NCBI RefSeq assembly: GCF_032062135.1
Contig: NC_092859.1
Location: 23,096,178 to 23,160,177, forward strand
Reading direction: 5' to 3'
DNA: 64,000 nucleotides
Origin: Pyxicephalus adspersus
Lineage: Eukaryota; Chordata; Amphibia; Anura; Pyxicephalidae
Within the stretch, counting starts at the first letter, position 1, and each line of letters begins with the position of its first letter. The position numbers and the translations under genes were made by a program. Below, piece after piece: positions 1 through 11,900 of this stretch. The notes beneath the pieces are model-generated. The model was not told the origin of the DNA. It saw only the letters and a list, made by a program, of their open reading frames with translations, and did not search any database.

Positions 1-356
1 TCATACAGGGGCACATAGGAAAGAAGCAATTATAAACCCAAATAGGGCCACAAACCCATCCAACATTGGGGCCCAATACTGAATTTCAACTATTAGGCAC
101 CCCTCCCATTCTCTATAGACTACATGGGGCCCCTCTGAACCATTCAGGTACACCCTGCAGGCATACAAGGACCCTAGGAAGGGAAAGGATTATTTAAAAT
201 CTCATTTAGGTCAGCACACACATCCACCATTGGGACCCAATCCTAGATTTCAGCTGTTAGCTTACTCCCTCCTCCCATTTCTAGATAGGACTCTATACTC
301 TGTATGGGGGCCACCATTGAAGCCTATAGAAACCCCCTGCAGTCATACAGGGGCCC
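1..356. repeat. Two diverged tandem units of about 160-180 bp
   Basis: A motif like CATACAGGGGC..CCTAGGAA recurs near 2, 161 and 343. Each unit has the same internal order: a CATTGGG(G/A)CCCAAT block (about 64 and 228), a TTTCA(A/G)CT block, a CTCCCATT block, and an ACCCTGCAG/CCCCCTGCAG end. The copies differ by many substitutions and small indels. No open frame or transposon end is visible. It may be a local satellite remnant that runs off the left edge. Confidence 0.6.
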
Positions 357-479
357 TTCACACTGCACATTGGGGTGGAAGCAGCGGACACACTAAATCG
401 CCAAGTAGAACCGCTGCTAGGCCGGCACTCACCGTGTATCTGTGCGGTCAGCCAGTCACAGCTGCATGTCTCTACTCTG

Positions 480-800
480 CAGGCCGCACTCAGGCCGCTC
501 CGGAGACTCCCAGGGGCTCTTTAAATACGATCTATAAATACTCCGGCCGCTCTGCCTGACGTCACCACCAATCCGCTCCGTCCATTGGCCAGCGGGAGGG
601 CGCTCCGCTCTGAAAGCTACGCCTACCCAGCTTCTGCGACCTCTGTCACTGGGAGATAAACCACGCCCACTGAAGTCATTGGGCTGGAGTACGCGGATTG
701 CGCTATCTGAGGTAAAGGAGCGCGCAGAGGACGTGAGTGAGGTGATACAGGAGCGCGCACTAGACCCGAGCATGCGCACTACAGAAGGGCAGAGAAAGCC
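480..800. promoter_or_regulatory. CpG-rich promoter-like patch with CRE and CCAAT boxes
   Basis: CpG density rises sharply against AT-rich surroundings. A perfect CRE palindrome (TGACGTCA) lies at 557-564. A CCAAT box is at 568-572 and an inverted one (ATTGG) at 584-588, about 15 bp apart. This is typical of TATA-less, often bidirectional, CpG-island promoters. Possible first-exon donors follow (GAG/GTAAAG near 710, GAC/GTGAGT near 732). The nearest intact gene downstream on + is the FAM111-like gene, whose start codon is 11.5 kb away, so this could be its distal promoter. It could equally serve a gene to the left. The link is inference. Confidence 0.45.
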
Positions 801-1373
801 TGAGGGGAGTATGAGTGGAAGGGAAATGGAGGGTGGTTGTGGATATGTTGCCCAAAGTACTTAATTTACAGCTTTGCTATAAGGAATTGAAGTCAGAGTT
901 GTCTAAGAGAACCTGTTATCAGTAAAAAGTACATTGTAGAGTAGTAAAGAGGAGTATATTGTAGTAAAGGGAACCTGTCATCTGAAAAAATATAAACTGT
1001 GCTGTAAAGATCCAGGGGAATGTGACTGACCCTTAGAGGTCAGTTCATAAATCAATGAATCAGAGAATTGTTGATCTTTCATAATCATTTCCAGTGATAG
1101 GTGAATGAATGAGCGCTGTACACACATCAGCGTTCTGTTCAATGGAGAGGGGAGGACGAGCACTCAGTAACCAGCTACTCCTTTGCTGTTCACAGGAGGG
1201 AACATTGATCATTCCTAATCATTCATTCATGCTCTGTGGCTGATTGATGATCACTGTCAGGATTTTGCCATTTATCTCATTAGACAACAATTACCTGACG
1301 TGTACATAGCCTTGGAGTCTGAATGCCTAAAATATTTCTCTTTTGGAACAACTGTATATGCTTCCACTACATA

Positions 1374-1735
1374 ACTGATTTATTAAAGCTAATTGAGACT
1401 GGTCATTTAATGAATCTTGTCCAGGTTTGAAAACATTTGCCAACTAATACCAAATTGTTTTTTTAAATCGATTCCAGGGTTGTTGGATCACCAAAGTTCA
1501 CCCATGATAGCCTCACCAGCCCTGGAGAGCTTTAATAAATCAGACCCCAGGACTGAAAATACACTTACATCATTAAAGCTGGTTGACACAGCAAACCTGA
1601 AATGGATCTGGTCCAGGATTAAAAACATTTACTAACAAAAAGTAAATGACGTTCATCCAGGTTTGCTGGATCACCCAGCTATACTGTTTAAAGTATATCT
1701 TCTCTAGTCTTGGAGAGCTTTAATAAATCATGTAT
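1374..1735. repeat. Palindromic MITE family A, two adjacent copies
   Basis: Copy 1 (about 1374-1550) starts TGATTTATTAAAGCT and ends AGCTTTAATAAATCAGA, so the ends are inverted repeats. The interior carries CCAGG-TTTG and TTGGATCACC blocks. Copy 2 (about 1572-1730) repeats the same layout. Related copies lie at 14253-14478 and 42848-43066. No coding capacity is visible. The structure suggests a foldback or MITE family moved by a transposase not present here. Confidence 0.65.
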
Positions 1736-2147
1736 GCAATAAATGATTTTTAATAAACAGACACACATCTTGTTATACATAGAACATGTTGATACTGACA
1801 GCAAAAGGCACAAGGGAAATATATGATTAGAAATTAAAACGAACAGCCACAGTGCTTTCTTTTGCATTTCAATATAGGAAGAAGGGGGCTCTCATTTATA
1901 CTATACCCTGTAACTATACCCTGGTAATACTCTAGGTTTACTTGTTTTAATATTTCCATAATGGGTGCCACAATCCTATTCCCCCATGAGCAGCTCAGCA
2001 ATTTTAACTGATGAAGAATGATTATCGCAGGACATCTTCTGTCCTTTCTGCAAAGGAAAACAAAAGTAAAACTTTACTTTTAATTGCACAATGTTAATAA
2101 TTTTAGAAATTACATTAGAAAGCAAAATAGTGGGCAATGTTATATCT

Positions 2148-2318
2148 TAAGCTACGTACCCACTTTCAATTATTATCGTTGGTAAACGAACGACGAACGA
2201 TCCTGCACGATATCTGCGAACGATCGTATGGCACCGATCCTGCACATACAGATAACGACACGATCGTTCGCAGATATTGTACACACGATAGATGCGATCG
2301 TTTGAACGATACAGGATT
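2148..2318. repeat. MITE family B fragment, rich in CGATCG/CGTTCG
   Basis: It begins with an AAGCTACGTAC end and continues with TTATCGTTGG, AACGAACGAC and CGATCGTATG blocks. The same blocks occur at 34985-35430, 45238-45590 and 45708-46125. Only one end is present. The other side runs straight into LINE-like sequence at about 2320, so the copy is truncated there. Confidence 0.55.
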
Positions 2319-2319
2319 C

Positions 2320-4215
2320 TCCTCAGAGGAGGCCTTCCCCCCGTCCACTCCCCTGACAGTGGATATCCCCAGTGTCCACAAGACGGGGAAGAGGAAACAC
2401 CCCCAGAGCCCTGAAGTGGACATAGATTTGTCCAAGAAGCGTCAGGCGAATGAGGAGGCACCCCCACCCCCGTCCCAGTTCAACGAGGACATCGCCAATG
2501 TGGTCAAGTACCTTGAAAAAATGCCCCACGACCCCAGCCAACTGGGTAACATTGTCATGTTGCAGGAATGTGCCCTTCCCCCCACTAGGAGGTACAGTCA
2601 TCTGTCCTCCCAGTGGACCCAGCATCCCTTTTACTGGTCTGGGGGTGGCGACTGGAAGTCAGCAGGTGTAGCCATTCTGATCAGGGGTGGATGTTTGACG
2701 CTTTGCATGATCTCATCTGTGGCCTACTGGTCATAGACGGTTTGTGGGCAGGAGAGCCCGTTAGGCTCATCAACGTGTACGCCTCCCCTGAAAAGAACAA
2801 CCGGCTAGATATTTTCCAGACCTTGAGGACTTAACTCGCCATCACCAGAGCGGTAAAAATGGGCGGTGATTTCAACTGCCCAATAGAGGAGTATAGGTGC
2901 AGCTCCGGCATCATGGCAAAATTGGACATTACCTCCCATCTTCCTAAAGAGATGGTGGCAGAAGCTTACTTTAAGGATGTCATGGGCTTCATCGGAAATG
3001 GCTCAGAGTTTTACTTCTGGTGCTGCCCCATTAGATCCATCTGCTCAAGGATCAGCTTCATCTTCACATCGAGAAAGGTAAGGTGCAACAGCCACGCCAT
3101 GGTTCCCTGCTTCTTCTCCACACCACAGGGCCATTCTCTTTCAGGGTGACCTCAGTGAGGGCTTCGGCCCGGGCCCAAGCTCCTTGTAGCTGAACTGAGC
3201 CCTGCTGCAAAAAGAGGAACTGATGGAAGAACTGAGTATGTCAACTGGAGGGAGGACAAGAGGCATTAATCAAAGTAAGTGGTGGAAGTTTGTAAAAGTT
3301 AAGCTCCGCAGCTTCTTTCAAGCAAGGGGACGCTAACAGGTGTGTGCTAGGAGGAGGGAACTCAAGTGACTCATGTACCTTGACATCCACAGTACAGTGC
3401 TGGTGAATAGCTGGAAGACTTACCCCTTCCCAGTCCTCTCCAGGATCGGACAAGGCTGCCCTCTGTCACCTCTTCTTTTTGTTGTGCAGCGCTTTTGCGG
3501 AATGCATCAGATGGAACCCAGAGATCTGAGGGATCACCGCACCGGGACCAGACAGAAGGGAAGCGAAGTGCTTGCTTTACATGGACGACATGACGGTGTT
3601 CTGTACGAACAAGCGTTCCATCAGCATGCTTGTCCAGATCTGCAAAGACTTTGGCCGAGCTTCGGGGGCCAAAGTCCATCCCTTTCAACATCAAGCCAGA
3701 CTTTATCAAGATCCTTGGCATCTGGTTCGGAAAGGAGGGAGCAGCCCTGAAGTCATGGGAAGGGAGGCTGTTGAAAATGCGTCAGAAGTTTGGCCTCTGG
3801 AGCTTCAGAGACTTCACCATCGAATCTTCACCCTGTGTTGCAGTACCTTGCCCAAGCCTGGCCCCAACGCACCAACACCTGCAAGGCCATTACGAGGGCG
3901 ACATTCCACTTTATCTGGGGCTCAAAGATGGACCGAGAGCGAAGATGTTCAAAGAAAATCAGAAAGCCGTCAAGGGAGTTCCGGAAATCGCAACGAGGCT
4001 GAGAGTCTTCTTCGCCTGCAACATCGTAAGAAAGATGTTGGTGGACCGATTTTCAGTTTCTGCTGGAAACTCCATGTCGCGTTTCTTCCTCCTCCCACTA
4101 TGGAGGAGCCTGGGATGGGACAAGTGGAACAGCTCTGTGCCATACAACTGTGAGCTGTGCACAACTGAAGGGTATTTTAGGAGCAGAGTAGTCTTTGGTA
4201 TCATCCTGCCATTGT
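2320..4215 (+). pseudogene. Tx1-like (L1-group) LINE remnant: endonuclease and reverse transcriptase pieces
   Basis: Frameshifted protein pieces follow in the order of a LINE ORF2. A basic, Pro-rich stretch is at 2330-2500. Endonuclease-like pieces NIVMLQEC (about 2550), SAGVAILIRGG (about 2660), VRLINVYASP (about 2761) and MGGDFNCP (2859) come next. The reverse transcriptase has IGQGCPLSPLLF (about 3445) and LYMDDMTVF (3575-3604). A post-RT segment has IKILGIWFG and a tail with SRFFLLPLWRSLGWDKW (about 4075). Stops and frameshifts are frequent, and the catalytic box reads YMDD rather than the commoner YADD. Assignment to the Tx1 branch rests on the feel of the post-RT region and is less certain than assignment to LINEs. 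It cannot move on its own. Confidence 0.75.
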
Positions 4216-4229
4216 CTGCTAGGAACTTA

Positions 4230-4640
4230 TAGCCTCTCTTCTCACAGTCCCCAGTGCCTGTTGTAGTGTTAGGGTTGGTCGACCTGCTGCTGTGTATATC
4301 TGCTGAATTTACTGTTGCGGATTTTGCCTGTTTCTGAATGTATGCTGCCTGGACCGACCTTTACCTGTGACTCCGAATCTGGTACACTGAAACCTGTGTA
4401 TGACTTCGGGCTCTGTATTCTGCACTTGTCTCTGTTGGAATCTTTTGTTTCACATTTTTTGGGGCTCCTGGTCCTTTGTCAGTCCTTCCCCAGATGCCAT
4501 TCCTTGTGCCTGGGACTATGTGCTGGGACAGCGCAACTAGTTTTCTAAGGCTGAATGGTGGCTTGGTATAGGCCACAAACCAATGTGGCATTAGATTGGG
4601 GTTTGGCGAGCACTATTGATGGACCAGAGCCTTACAATAA
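4230..4640 (+). repeat. LTR-like fragment, related to 24290-24808
   Basis: The stretch is non-coding. It shares an ordered series of short matches with 24290-24808: CTTTACCTGTGACTCC / CTCTGCCTGTGACCCC, GTGTATGACTT, CCAGATGCCAT, GCATTAGATTGGGG/GCGTTAGATTGGGG, and a final AGCCTTACA / GACCTTACA. The C/T-rich sense strand resembles Ty3/Gypsy LTRs of vertebrates. No TG...CA ends with a target duplication could be fixed, so it is called LTR-like only. Confidence 0.5.
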
Positions 4641-4935
4641 CTAGTCCAAGCAGGTCAAGTAGGTAATCTTGTGCTAAGATAAATATGTAGCAGGAAAGAA
4701 AAATTTACAAGAAGTATATAACAGTTCTTTGGATTCCTAAAAAAAACCTATATTGGCACATATTGGACATAAAATAACAAAGGCAAGTCTATAGAGGTTT
4801 GGATGGTACTACCGTATATTAAAATGAAAAGATTGTTATGCATGATTAGTCAAAGATGCCCAACAACACTTAAAACATCTAAAAACACCAAAGCGAGAAT
4901 AAAAAACAGCCACCATATTCACTTAAGATAAAAAA

Positions 4936-5680
4936 CCAGTGGGGGCGTGGTACGCTATGGCGGTGTGAAGAAGCTTCTTGTGAGAACTCCTGATGCCACC
5001 GCTGCATTATCAGATCTGGCAGCTTCATATCAGGTGTTTCCCTTCCTTAAATCGCATGCCACGCGGTAAGAATCCCGGATCCAAGCAAGCGGGTAAGAAA
5101 GCGGATCTTACCCGCTATTTCCCCTCACAAGACTCCCCAGCCTTGGGCCACGACGCATCCAATATGGCATCCTCCCGCTCCTCACTGCCAGACACCAGCA
5201 CTGGAGCCCGAGCCACTGGCTCTGCCAGCCCCACAGCTTTTGCAATAACAACCCCTAGGGTATGACATTCCTGCATCAGGCACAGCTGACCCCATGCAGG
5301 CTTATGTCTGCCACACCATGCTGCAGGAACTTTTCTCTTCCTTGCCTACTAAAAGTGACATGGAAGCCATGCATTCACGTATGGAGCGTTCCCTGCGTAA
5401 AGATTTCGAGGCAGAGCAAAATAATGTGACTGCAGTGGCTGATAGGGTCACTGCCCTGGAAACCTTCACATCTACAGTACAGTCATCTGTGGCTACCCTG
5501 GAGATATCTATGGGGGGGATGCTTTCACAACTTACCTCCATGTTTCTCCGTACTGATAACCTGGAAAATAGCAGTTGCAGGAATAATGTAAACCTGTGGG
5601 GAATTCCTACTGACACAGCTAATGTCGACCTAGAACATTCTGAACATTTGGGAACATTTGGGAAAAAGGCTTAAATAATT
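4936..5680 (+). pseudogene. L1 5' end and ORF1 remnant (element L1-c)
   Basis: A GGGGGCGTGG-type leader precedes an ATG at 5056. The first part of ORF1 (5056-5265) is basic and Ser-rich, starts MPRGKNPGSK, and holds a KKADLTRYFPSQ segment. A break at about 5265 shifts the frame. The second part (5294-5674) is a long Leu/heptad-type coiled coil (SSLPTKSDMEAM...) followed by NLENSSCRNNVNLWGIP. That motif matches the entry to the L1 ORF1p RRM domain (R-R-N-N-x-R-x-x-G-I-P). ORF1p is the RNA-binding chaperone of L1. The RRM is cut after about 20 residues. Non-coding sequence, probably L1-derived, runs on to the solo LTR at 6635. Confidence 0.75.
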
Positions 5681-6634
5681 AGAGGAATGGATGATGGTCT
5701 ACATATTCTGATATGGCACAGTAGCCAATTCTATCCCTGCCTGGGAGACAAGAGTGATACCCCATGGCCCCTTACTGGCAGTATCTGATATCTAAATGAA
5801 ATACCTTTGAAAAGGGGCTGGATAGTTTACATGCTTTAGAGACCACTGTGAAGCTCCGAGATTACATGGCTATCTCCTTCTTTTCCTGGGAGCAGGGCTG
5901 TTTTTATATCCTGTTTTTATTTTTCTACTTGCTCTCTGTGTTTTATGCATATTTGCACTATGGATCACAACCAGTGGTTTTATTGAAATACAAATACAAT
6001 ACAAATGGCGGTAATATTCTGAGGCTTTTTATACCGCAGTGGATGTAATATTCTGAGGTTTTTTATACTGCAGTGGATAGAATTTTGATTATGGCCATGG
6101 CTTTTGATGGCCTGTCGGTTTTTGCTTCTATTCTTTACACTGCCATGCTGTGTATATTGTTTTCTTTGGGTCCACCAATTTAAAAATGTTTATATATGCA
6201 ATGTGGTAGCTATTTTTCTACCTCCACATTTATTTCTGTTCTCTTACCTGTTTCAACTTAGTTTGCTTCTATATTAAGGGAAACAGTACTTTCTATGCCT
6301 ACTTTTATTGATATTTTATTAGTATTATAATTGGATGCAGGGGTGGCAGGCGGTATTATGCTCGCCTTGCGCAACACTTTTCCCCACTAGTTTGCTCCCT
6401 TTCCTAGTAAATAGGCGCTAAGTACTTACTACCTTTTCTGACCCGACTGTAAGTCAGGGACACTCTTACTGTCTCTTTCCTTTTTTTTTTGTTCTTTTTT
6501 TCTCTTCTGCTCTTTTCTCTTCTTTTTCTCTTTACTCTCCATAGCAGAGCCCTCCCCCTTCTTTCCCCCTGTGCTGTTCCCTCCCAGACCCATTGGCCTT
6601 GACTTGGTGGAACAGGCGGGTTTGTTTGGCCCTA
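5681..6634. other. Non-coding stretch inside the L1-c interval
   Basis: AT-rich with no supported gene. It holds two nearly identical short units, GCGG/TGG-ATATTCTGAGG near 6008-6070 (period about 50 bp), and a pyrimidine tract at 6475-6570. It lies between ORF1 and ORF2 pieces of the same LINE, so it is probably decayed L1 sequence. Confidence 0.4.
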
Positions 6635-7216
6635 TGTCACGGCTCCACAAGGCAAAGTGGTGGACCCCCTGTGGGGGGAGACATGCACAAGTCGCAGAGT
6701 CTAAGCAGTAGCTTGGTCTTCTCCAGAGCCTCTAGAGGTGAGGATTTTGTGCGGGAAGCTACTGCCAGGTTGTGGCCCCCGTGCCTGCCAAGGCATGCGA
6801 CTGCCAACAAGCAGGAACTGAAGCGTAGTACAAAAAGGAAATCCAGAAAGGTAGTCAGACAAGCCAATAGGTCAGGACCGGCAGCTAACAAAGATGGTCA
6901 GGAAACAACAGTAACCTGGAAGCAGAGCCAAATGAACTCCTTGTTCAGGCAACTTCCTGTTGCCAGGTCACTTCCTTAAGAAGGGAAGAGGGGCGTGGAT
7001 CAAGTGAGCCGCAGACATCAATCTGCGGATGTTGGCCAGCAGGGGGAGGGAGTCAGCGGAATACTCTAGTTCTCCGAGGCAAGGGAGCAGGTGACGGAGC
7101 AGGAAGTAAACAGAGTGTTCGATCTAGAAGCAGAGATGGTGCTGGCAGCGGGAGGCTGCAAGGAAGGTGAGCAAGAAGGAGGCACAAGTGACCTCGATTT
7201 GTGAGAGTTTGTGACA
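6635..7216. mobile_element. Solo LTR (582 bp) with perfect 5-bp target-site duplication
   Basis: The unit starts TGTCAC (6635) and ends GTGACA (7216), giving matched TG...CA inverted ends. CCCTA flanks it directly on both sides (6630-6634 and 7217-7221). That is the signature of retrotransposon integration with a 5-bp duplication, followed by LTR-LTR recombination that removed the internal region. It lies inside the L1-c remnant and so is younger than it. The family is unknown; Gypsy is likely given the 5-bp duplication and the Gypsy remains elsewhere in the window. Confidence 0.8.
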
Positions 7217-7221
7217 CCCTA

Positions 7222-8518
7222 GTTTACTGCCCTCATGTGGCTAAAAATTTCATCAATCAATGCCAGGGGCCTCAATTCACCAACCAAGCGATCAGTAGTG
7301 CTGAATGCCCTCAATTGTTTGAAATGCCAAGTGGCAGTTATTCAGGAGTGCACCTGACCCATCTGGTGGATTGGTGCAGACACACAAGTTTTAAGGGTTG
7401 GGTGAGATTAGAAGATTCATTGTCTCCAATACTGCTGAGTTACTTGCAGCTCTCTTCGTCTTCATGATTAAACACTTCCCTAGGGAACACATTCCCTTCT
7501 TCGATGTCACCTATACTTGGCCACCCAGACTTCCCTACTAGTAGGAAAAACATGGTCTTTAAGCAGTGGATCGAACAAGGTATTTTTCAAGCTATGCATT
7601 TTATGCAGGCCCCTGACTGGACTGCAATTGGACAGATTCAGCTGGACTTTTCCCTTCCTCCCCTAGAGAAGAATACAGCTTCAGTATTTTATTTCCTCAT
7701 TGCTTTCTGCCCAGACTTTCCATAGATCCCTCACCCCTTTGGACAATTTGTGTATGCCTGGGGATCCTCTGGGGGGTATATTATCCTATGCATATCTATG
7801 CACAGGGATATCTATTGAGGACAGACTGGAGCTGGCACTGCTGCATGTGTCTGCGATTTCAAAGAGGCTCTACAAGCGCTCCCTCCTGCGCCATTTACTG
7901 AATGCTGGTAAGGCATGTATTTCTACACTATGGAAGCATACTGCCCCACTTGCACTTAAACAATGGATTACCAGGGTGAATGACATACATTACATGGAGG
8001 AACTAACAAAACCAGGGGAGCAGCGATCACAGAGACTGGTACGCACCTGGTTTTACTGGGATGATTTTAAGAGTTTTGCTGAATATAGACAGTTGCTTAG
8101 CTCACCTGACTAATGTCACAATGCTTTTGGGTCACTGCATGCCCATATCCCCATCCCTCCTTACCTACCCCCTTGTTCCCTTCTTTCCTTTCTTTTTCTA
8201 TCATCCTCCTTTTCTTCTTATATTTACTTTTTTTTTTTTTTAAAACAGGAACCAACAATGTTATTAATTTTGACTTGTGCAGGTATCTGGTTGACCTGGT
8301 CATATGACTGTCTGACACTGACTGAATGTGTTTTGCACTGTTTGTTTATTATGTGCATTATGATACTATGTGGGGGTTTATACCTAACAAGTCTGTGGAT
8401 TTTTATTATGCTCTGTACTATGTATCATACTGGTTTAGTGTCATATGTTAGCATACAACTTCTGTTTTTGTCTTATTGTTGGGTGCTTATAAAAATAAAA
8501 AATAAATAAACAAATAAA
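7222..8518 (+). pseudogene. L1 ORF2 remnant: endonuclease start fused to C-terminal end, with tail (L1-c)
   Basis: Just after the solo LTR one frame reads ISSINARGLNSPTKRS (about 7245-7295), the typical start of the L1 ORF2 endonuclease. At about 7365 the reading jumps to VDWCRH...WVRLEDSLSPI, which belongs after the reverse transcriptase. So most of endonuclease and all of RT are deleted. The last segment (7700-8113) ends SFAEYRQLLSSPD, as L1 ORF2 C-termini in this window do (compare 34438). A pyrimidine run, a short 3' UTR and an A-rich AATAAATAAA tail (about 8495-8518) close the element. It is defective. Confidence 0.75.
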
Positions 8519-8684
8519 TGACCCATTATTGCCTGGGGAGGCAATAATTATTAATCTAAGAAGGGATACATTTCTCTATTTTATGGTTATGTTCCTTTAC
8601 ACTCCCTAATCCAACCTACACTTATAATGGGCCCATCAACCCTGTGAACTGGAAAATTAACAATGATCCAGTCTCCAGGACTAA

Positions 8685-8998
8685 GGCTACGTACACACGT
8701 CAGAAGATTCTCTTCCGATAATCACCTCAGGGCTGATATCAGACAAGAATCTGGCATGTGTACAGTGTTCGTCGTTTATAGCTCTGTCCTGGTAGATCCA
8801 CGAATTAAGAACAAATTTAATGAAAGTGAAGGGGGAGAGAGTGCAGCATGGTGACTCATGGTGTGCTCATTCTCCCCCTCCCCTCTTCATAGAGCAGAAC
8901 AATGCTCCATGTTCAGTGCTCGTTCTTGTATCTTTGGTCTTTTGTCGAGAAAGATCCTTTCCAACAACAAATATTGAACATATGTACGCAGCCTAAGA
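8685..8998. repeat. MITE family C copy
   Basis: Its ends are GGCTACGTACACACGTC (about 8686) and TATGTACGCAGCC (8981), which are imperfect inverted repeats. The interior has TCAGGGCTGATATCAGACAAGAATCTGG. The reverse complement of that block recurs at 17145-17185, so the copy at 16903-17197 is the same family in the opposite orientation. No coding sequence. Confidence 0.6.
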
Positions 8999-11900
8999 GT
9001 CCTTCTCTTTCGATAGAGTGGTTACCCCCCATACACAAGGCCAAGGTGGCCTTCAACTTATTTTTAAATCCAAAGACACTTGATGCCACTAGGAATGTTT
9101 ATTAAAAAAATATATTCTGTGCTACCTTGGAAAGGAAATGCTGAAATGATTCCTGACAACTCCTAGCTCGTTTTTCAGTTACCATCCAAAACTTGTCGGA
9201 TGAGAGATGACTGCTTCTACTATGGGCATAGACATTTCCTAAGACTTCATTTCTAGTAGAAGATCATCCAGATGGTAATAAAATTCAGAACAGAGCATCC
9301 TGTAACTAAATGAATATTAATACAACAACCGGGGCTGGGCAAGAAACTTTAGGAGCTTTTTTTTGGTTGTGTTTAGGTGTTTTTGTGTATTTATAGGTGT
9401 TTTAAGTATTTTTTAAGAATTTTTCTCATGTTCTAATGTTAGGTTGTGGTGCGTTTACCACTTCCCTTTGCCAGGTGCTGCTGCCTCTTGGGAGGTAGCA
9501 TCTCCCAGTGCCAGTTCCATGAATGAATAGGGGCAGCAGTAAGGAATACTACTACTGCTTACTGCTTCCAGCTGTCAAATGTGGGGGCAATGGTTCTTTA
9601 GGAACCAGGGCTGCAGTGCAAGTGTTAGAGCAGCTGGTAAAGTGCTGGCTGAGCAGGATCACTTGATCCCAAGGCAGGTCTGAACCTCCCCTTTTACTTC
9701 TCTGCCACATATCTTGGTTTAAAACATCTTACTTGCTTACAAATCTAGCAAAAGCTGTATGGGCATTTATAAGTGTTTGGAATTAAAGTCAGTGTAGAAG
9801 TAGCCTAACATAAATGATTTTAGAAACTAAATGAATATATTTTCATTTTATTAGTAGGGAATATATACATTTGCTTGCAGCAGAAAACTACAACTTAAAA
9901 CTAGAACTCTGAATAAACTTTTTTTTTTTTTTTTTAATAGGATGAGGTAATGGTAAAGTTGTTTAGGTGTTTATTGCAGGTAGAGAGACCTTTCCCTCTT
10001 TTTTGCTCGCTACATTTGGCAGATGATTGTGATTTGTTTTAGAACCACCCATGGAACCATCCTCCAATCACTGGAACAATGTGCAGTTTATTTCCCCTCC
10101 CTTTGGCTCTTTACTTTCTGTTTCAACGGAACACATTAATCTCTGTGTGGACTGTATAGAAGCTGCATCTACTCACAGTTTCTCTGTGTTTTCTTATAAA
10201 ACATTTATCATCCGCCAGGTAAGAAAAAAATGTATTTATTCCTGAGTTCCCTGAGTTATCAACAAATTCTTCCAGAGACTGCTAAAGTGTAGAATCTGTT
10301 GTATAGGACTGCAGGACCCAAGTGTCACATGACTTCTATATTTCTTAAAGTGTCTGAGGGCAAAAACTTTTAAATTTGAAAAATCTGAATCTTCTACTTT
10401 TTGTATTCGGTACAGTGTGTGAACTGCTGGGTTTCACTTCAAAATGTTCAAAACTCCTGCCAAAATCAGTTCCTGTATGTTGCTGGGAGTGAGCAGCAGA
10501 TGGCACTACTAACTGCGAAGCTGAATTAAGACATATCCCTTCATTGCTTCCAATTTGTATTCCTTCTTTTCAGATATTTTATCGTTTTTTAAGGGAAATA
10601 AAACAAAAAGCGGGGGCCGGGGGCGGTAATGTAAAAATAACAACAGTTACAAAAACAAAATTAAACATCAGAGAGTACATCATCACAAAAAAATATTAAT
10701 GTGAGGGATCCAAAGACAAACAAAAAACTGCCGAACTCTTAACAGAACTTCCATCTGGCTTTTTGTTGATATCTATTCTAAATGTCTTGCCATGATCCAT
10801 ATAAAAATATCAAATCTCTGTCCAATTTTTATTCCTTTATGTAATATGGCTCCCGGACACCGGTACAAGTTCCAGCTATCACTGATAACAGGACAGTTTA
10901 TGGTTTTAAAAATTTGTGCTTGTACAAATTCCATATTTAAAGATTGGACCAGTAAAGTTCCTGTTTCTTGGATGTATGTAAAATTGTTATCAACAAGTTT
11001 CAAAGAATTTCTACTTGGGAAAATGTAAATATAGTCATTTCATGCTATCCAAAAAATCTAAATTGATTAATATTTTTTGTATTAGAATCAAAGTATAAAC
11101 TTGGGTTGGGCCCCTCATACCACAATCTCCTAGCTTAGAGTGTATAACAAGAAAATAAATGAAGCAGTGCTAGACTGACTAGGCAGTACGCAGGGCAGAG
11201 ATGTTCCTTCGCATTAACTTATTATAAGGTGGAGAAGTGACAGAACTTTACTGCTACTTTCAGTATATGTACTTGTATCCTCTGCATCATAGCAAATGCA
11301 TCACTGTGTGAAGAAGTGAATGGCTAAAATCAGCTGCAACCCACAAGCACATGGAACTGGTAGTGGGGTGCCTAATTCTACTGTAGCCCTTGTTAAAGTA
11401 ACAAAATTATTACATGAAAAAAATACATTGAGGGAATGTGACCAGTATTAGCCAATAATGTGCTGGCCTTTAAGTGGAAATAAAGTTTCACTTTTTGCAA
11501 AAATGACCCGCCTTATTGTGTATTAAAAGGGAGAGGTGGTCTCCCCCCTGCAAGCTATTGTTCCTGCCTGATCTATCAAAAAAAAACTGAGCGGTGCAAC
11601 CACAACTTTGGTTGCCAGGATATCCAGCAATCCCGGTTTCCCTTGCGCATGCCAGGAGTGTACGTCATCCCAGCCTCAAACTGAAACATATAATTTTTTC
11701 GGAGGGGGGGACAACCTCGCTATACTTTTATGTTTCGGGATATTGTCCCATGGGTTCCCCCACAATTTTGGTGACAATTTAATTCTGACTTTCCTACTGA
11801 CTACAGGGTACAATGTCATCTGGCAGTTAAAATGCCTCTAAAGCAAATCCTAGCTATTTTGAAGAATAGTTTAACGATTTTGAATAGGAAAATTTGAAGG

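Noticed and set aside
456..779. 107-codon minus-strand frame over the CpG-rich patch
   Set aside because: It has a composition expected from GC-rich promoter sequence, with no domain. The CRE and CCAAT sites argue for regulatory use.
9600..9700. tRNA-like string (AGAGCAGCTGGTAAAGTG ... GGTCTGAACC)
   Set aside because: The A- and B-box matches are weak, and no cloverleaf with a proper acceptor stem could be drawn. It is at most a worn SINE head.
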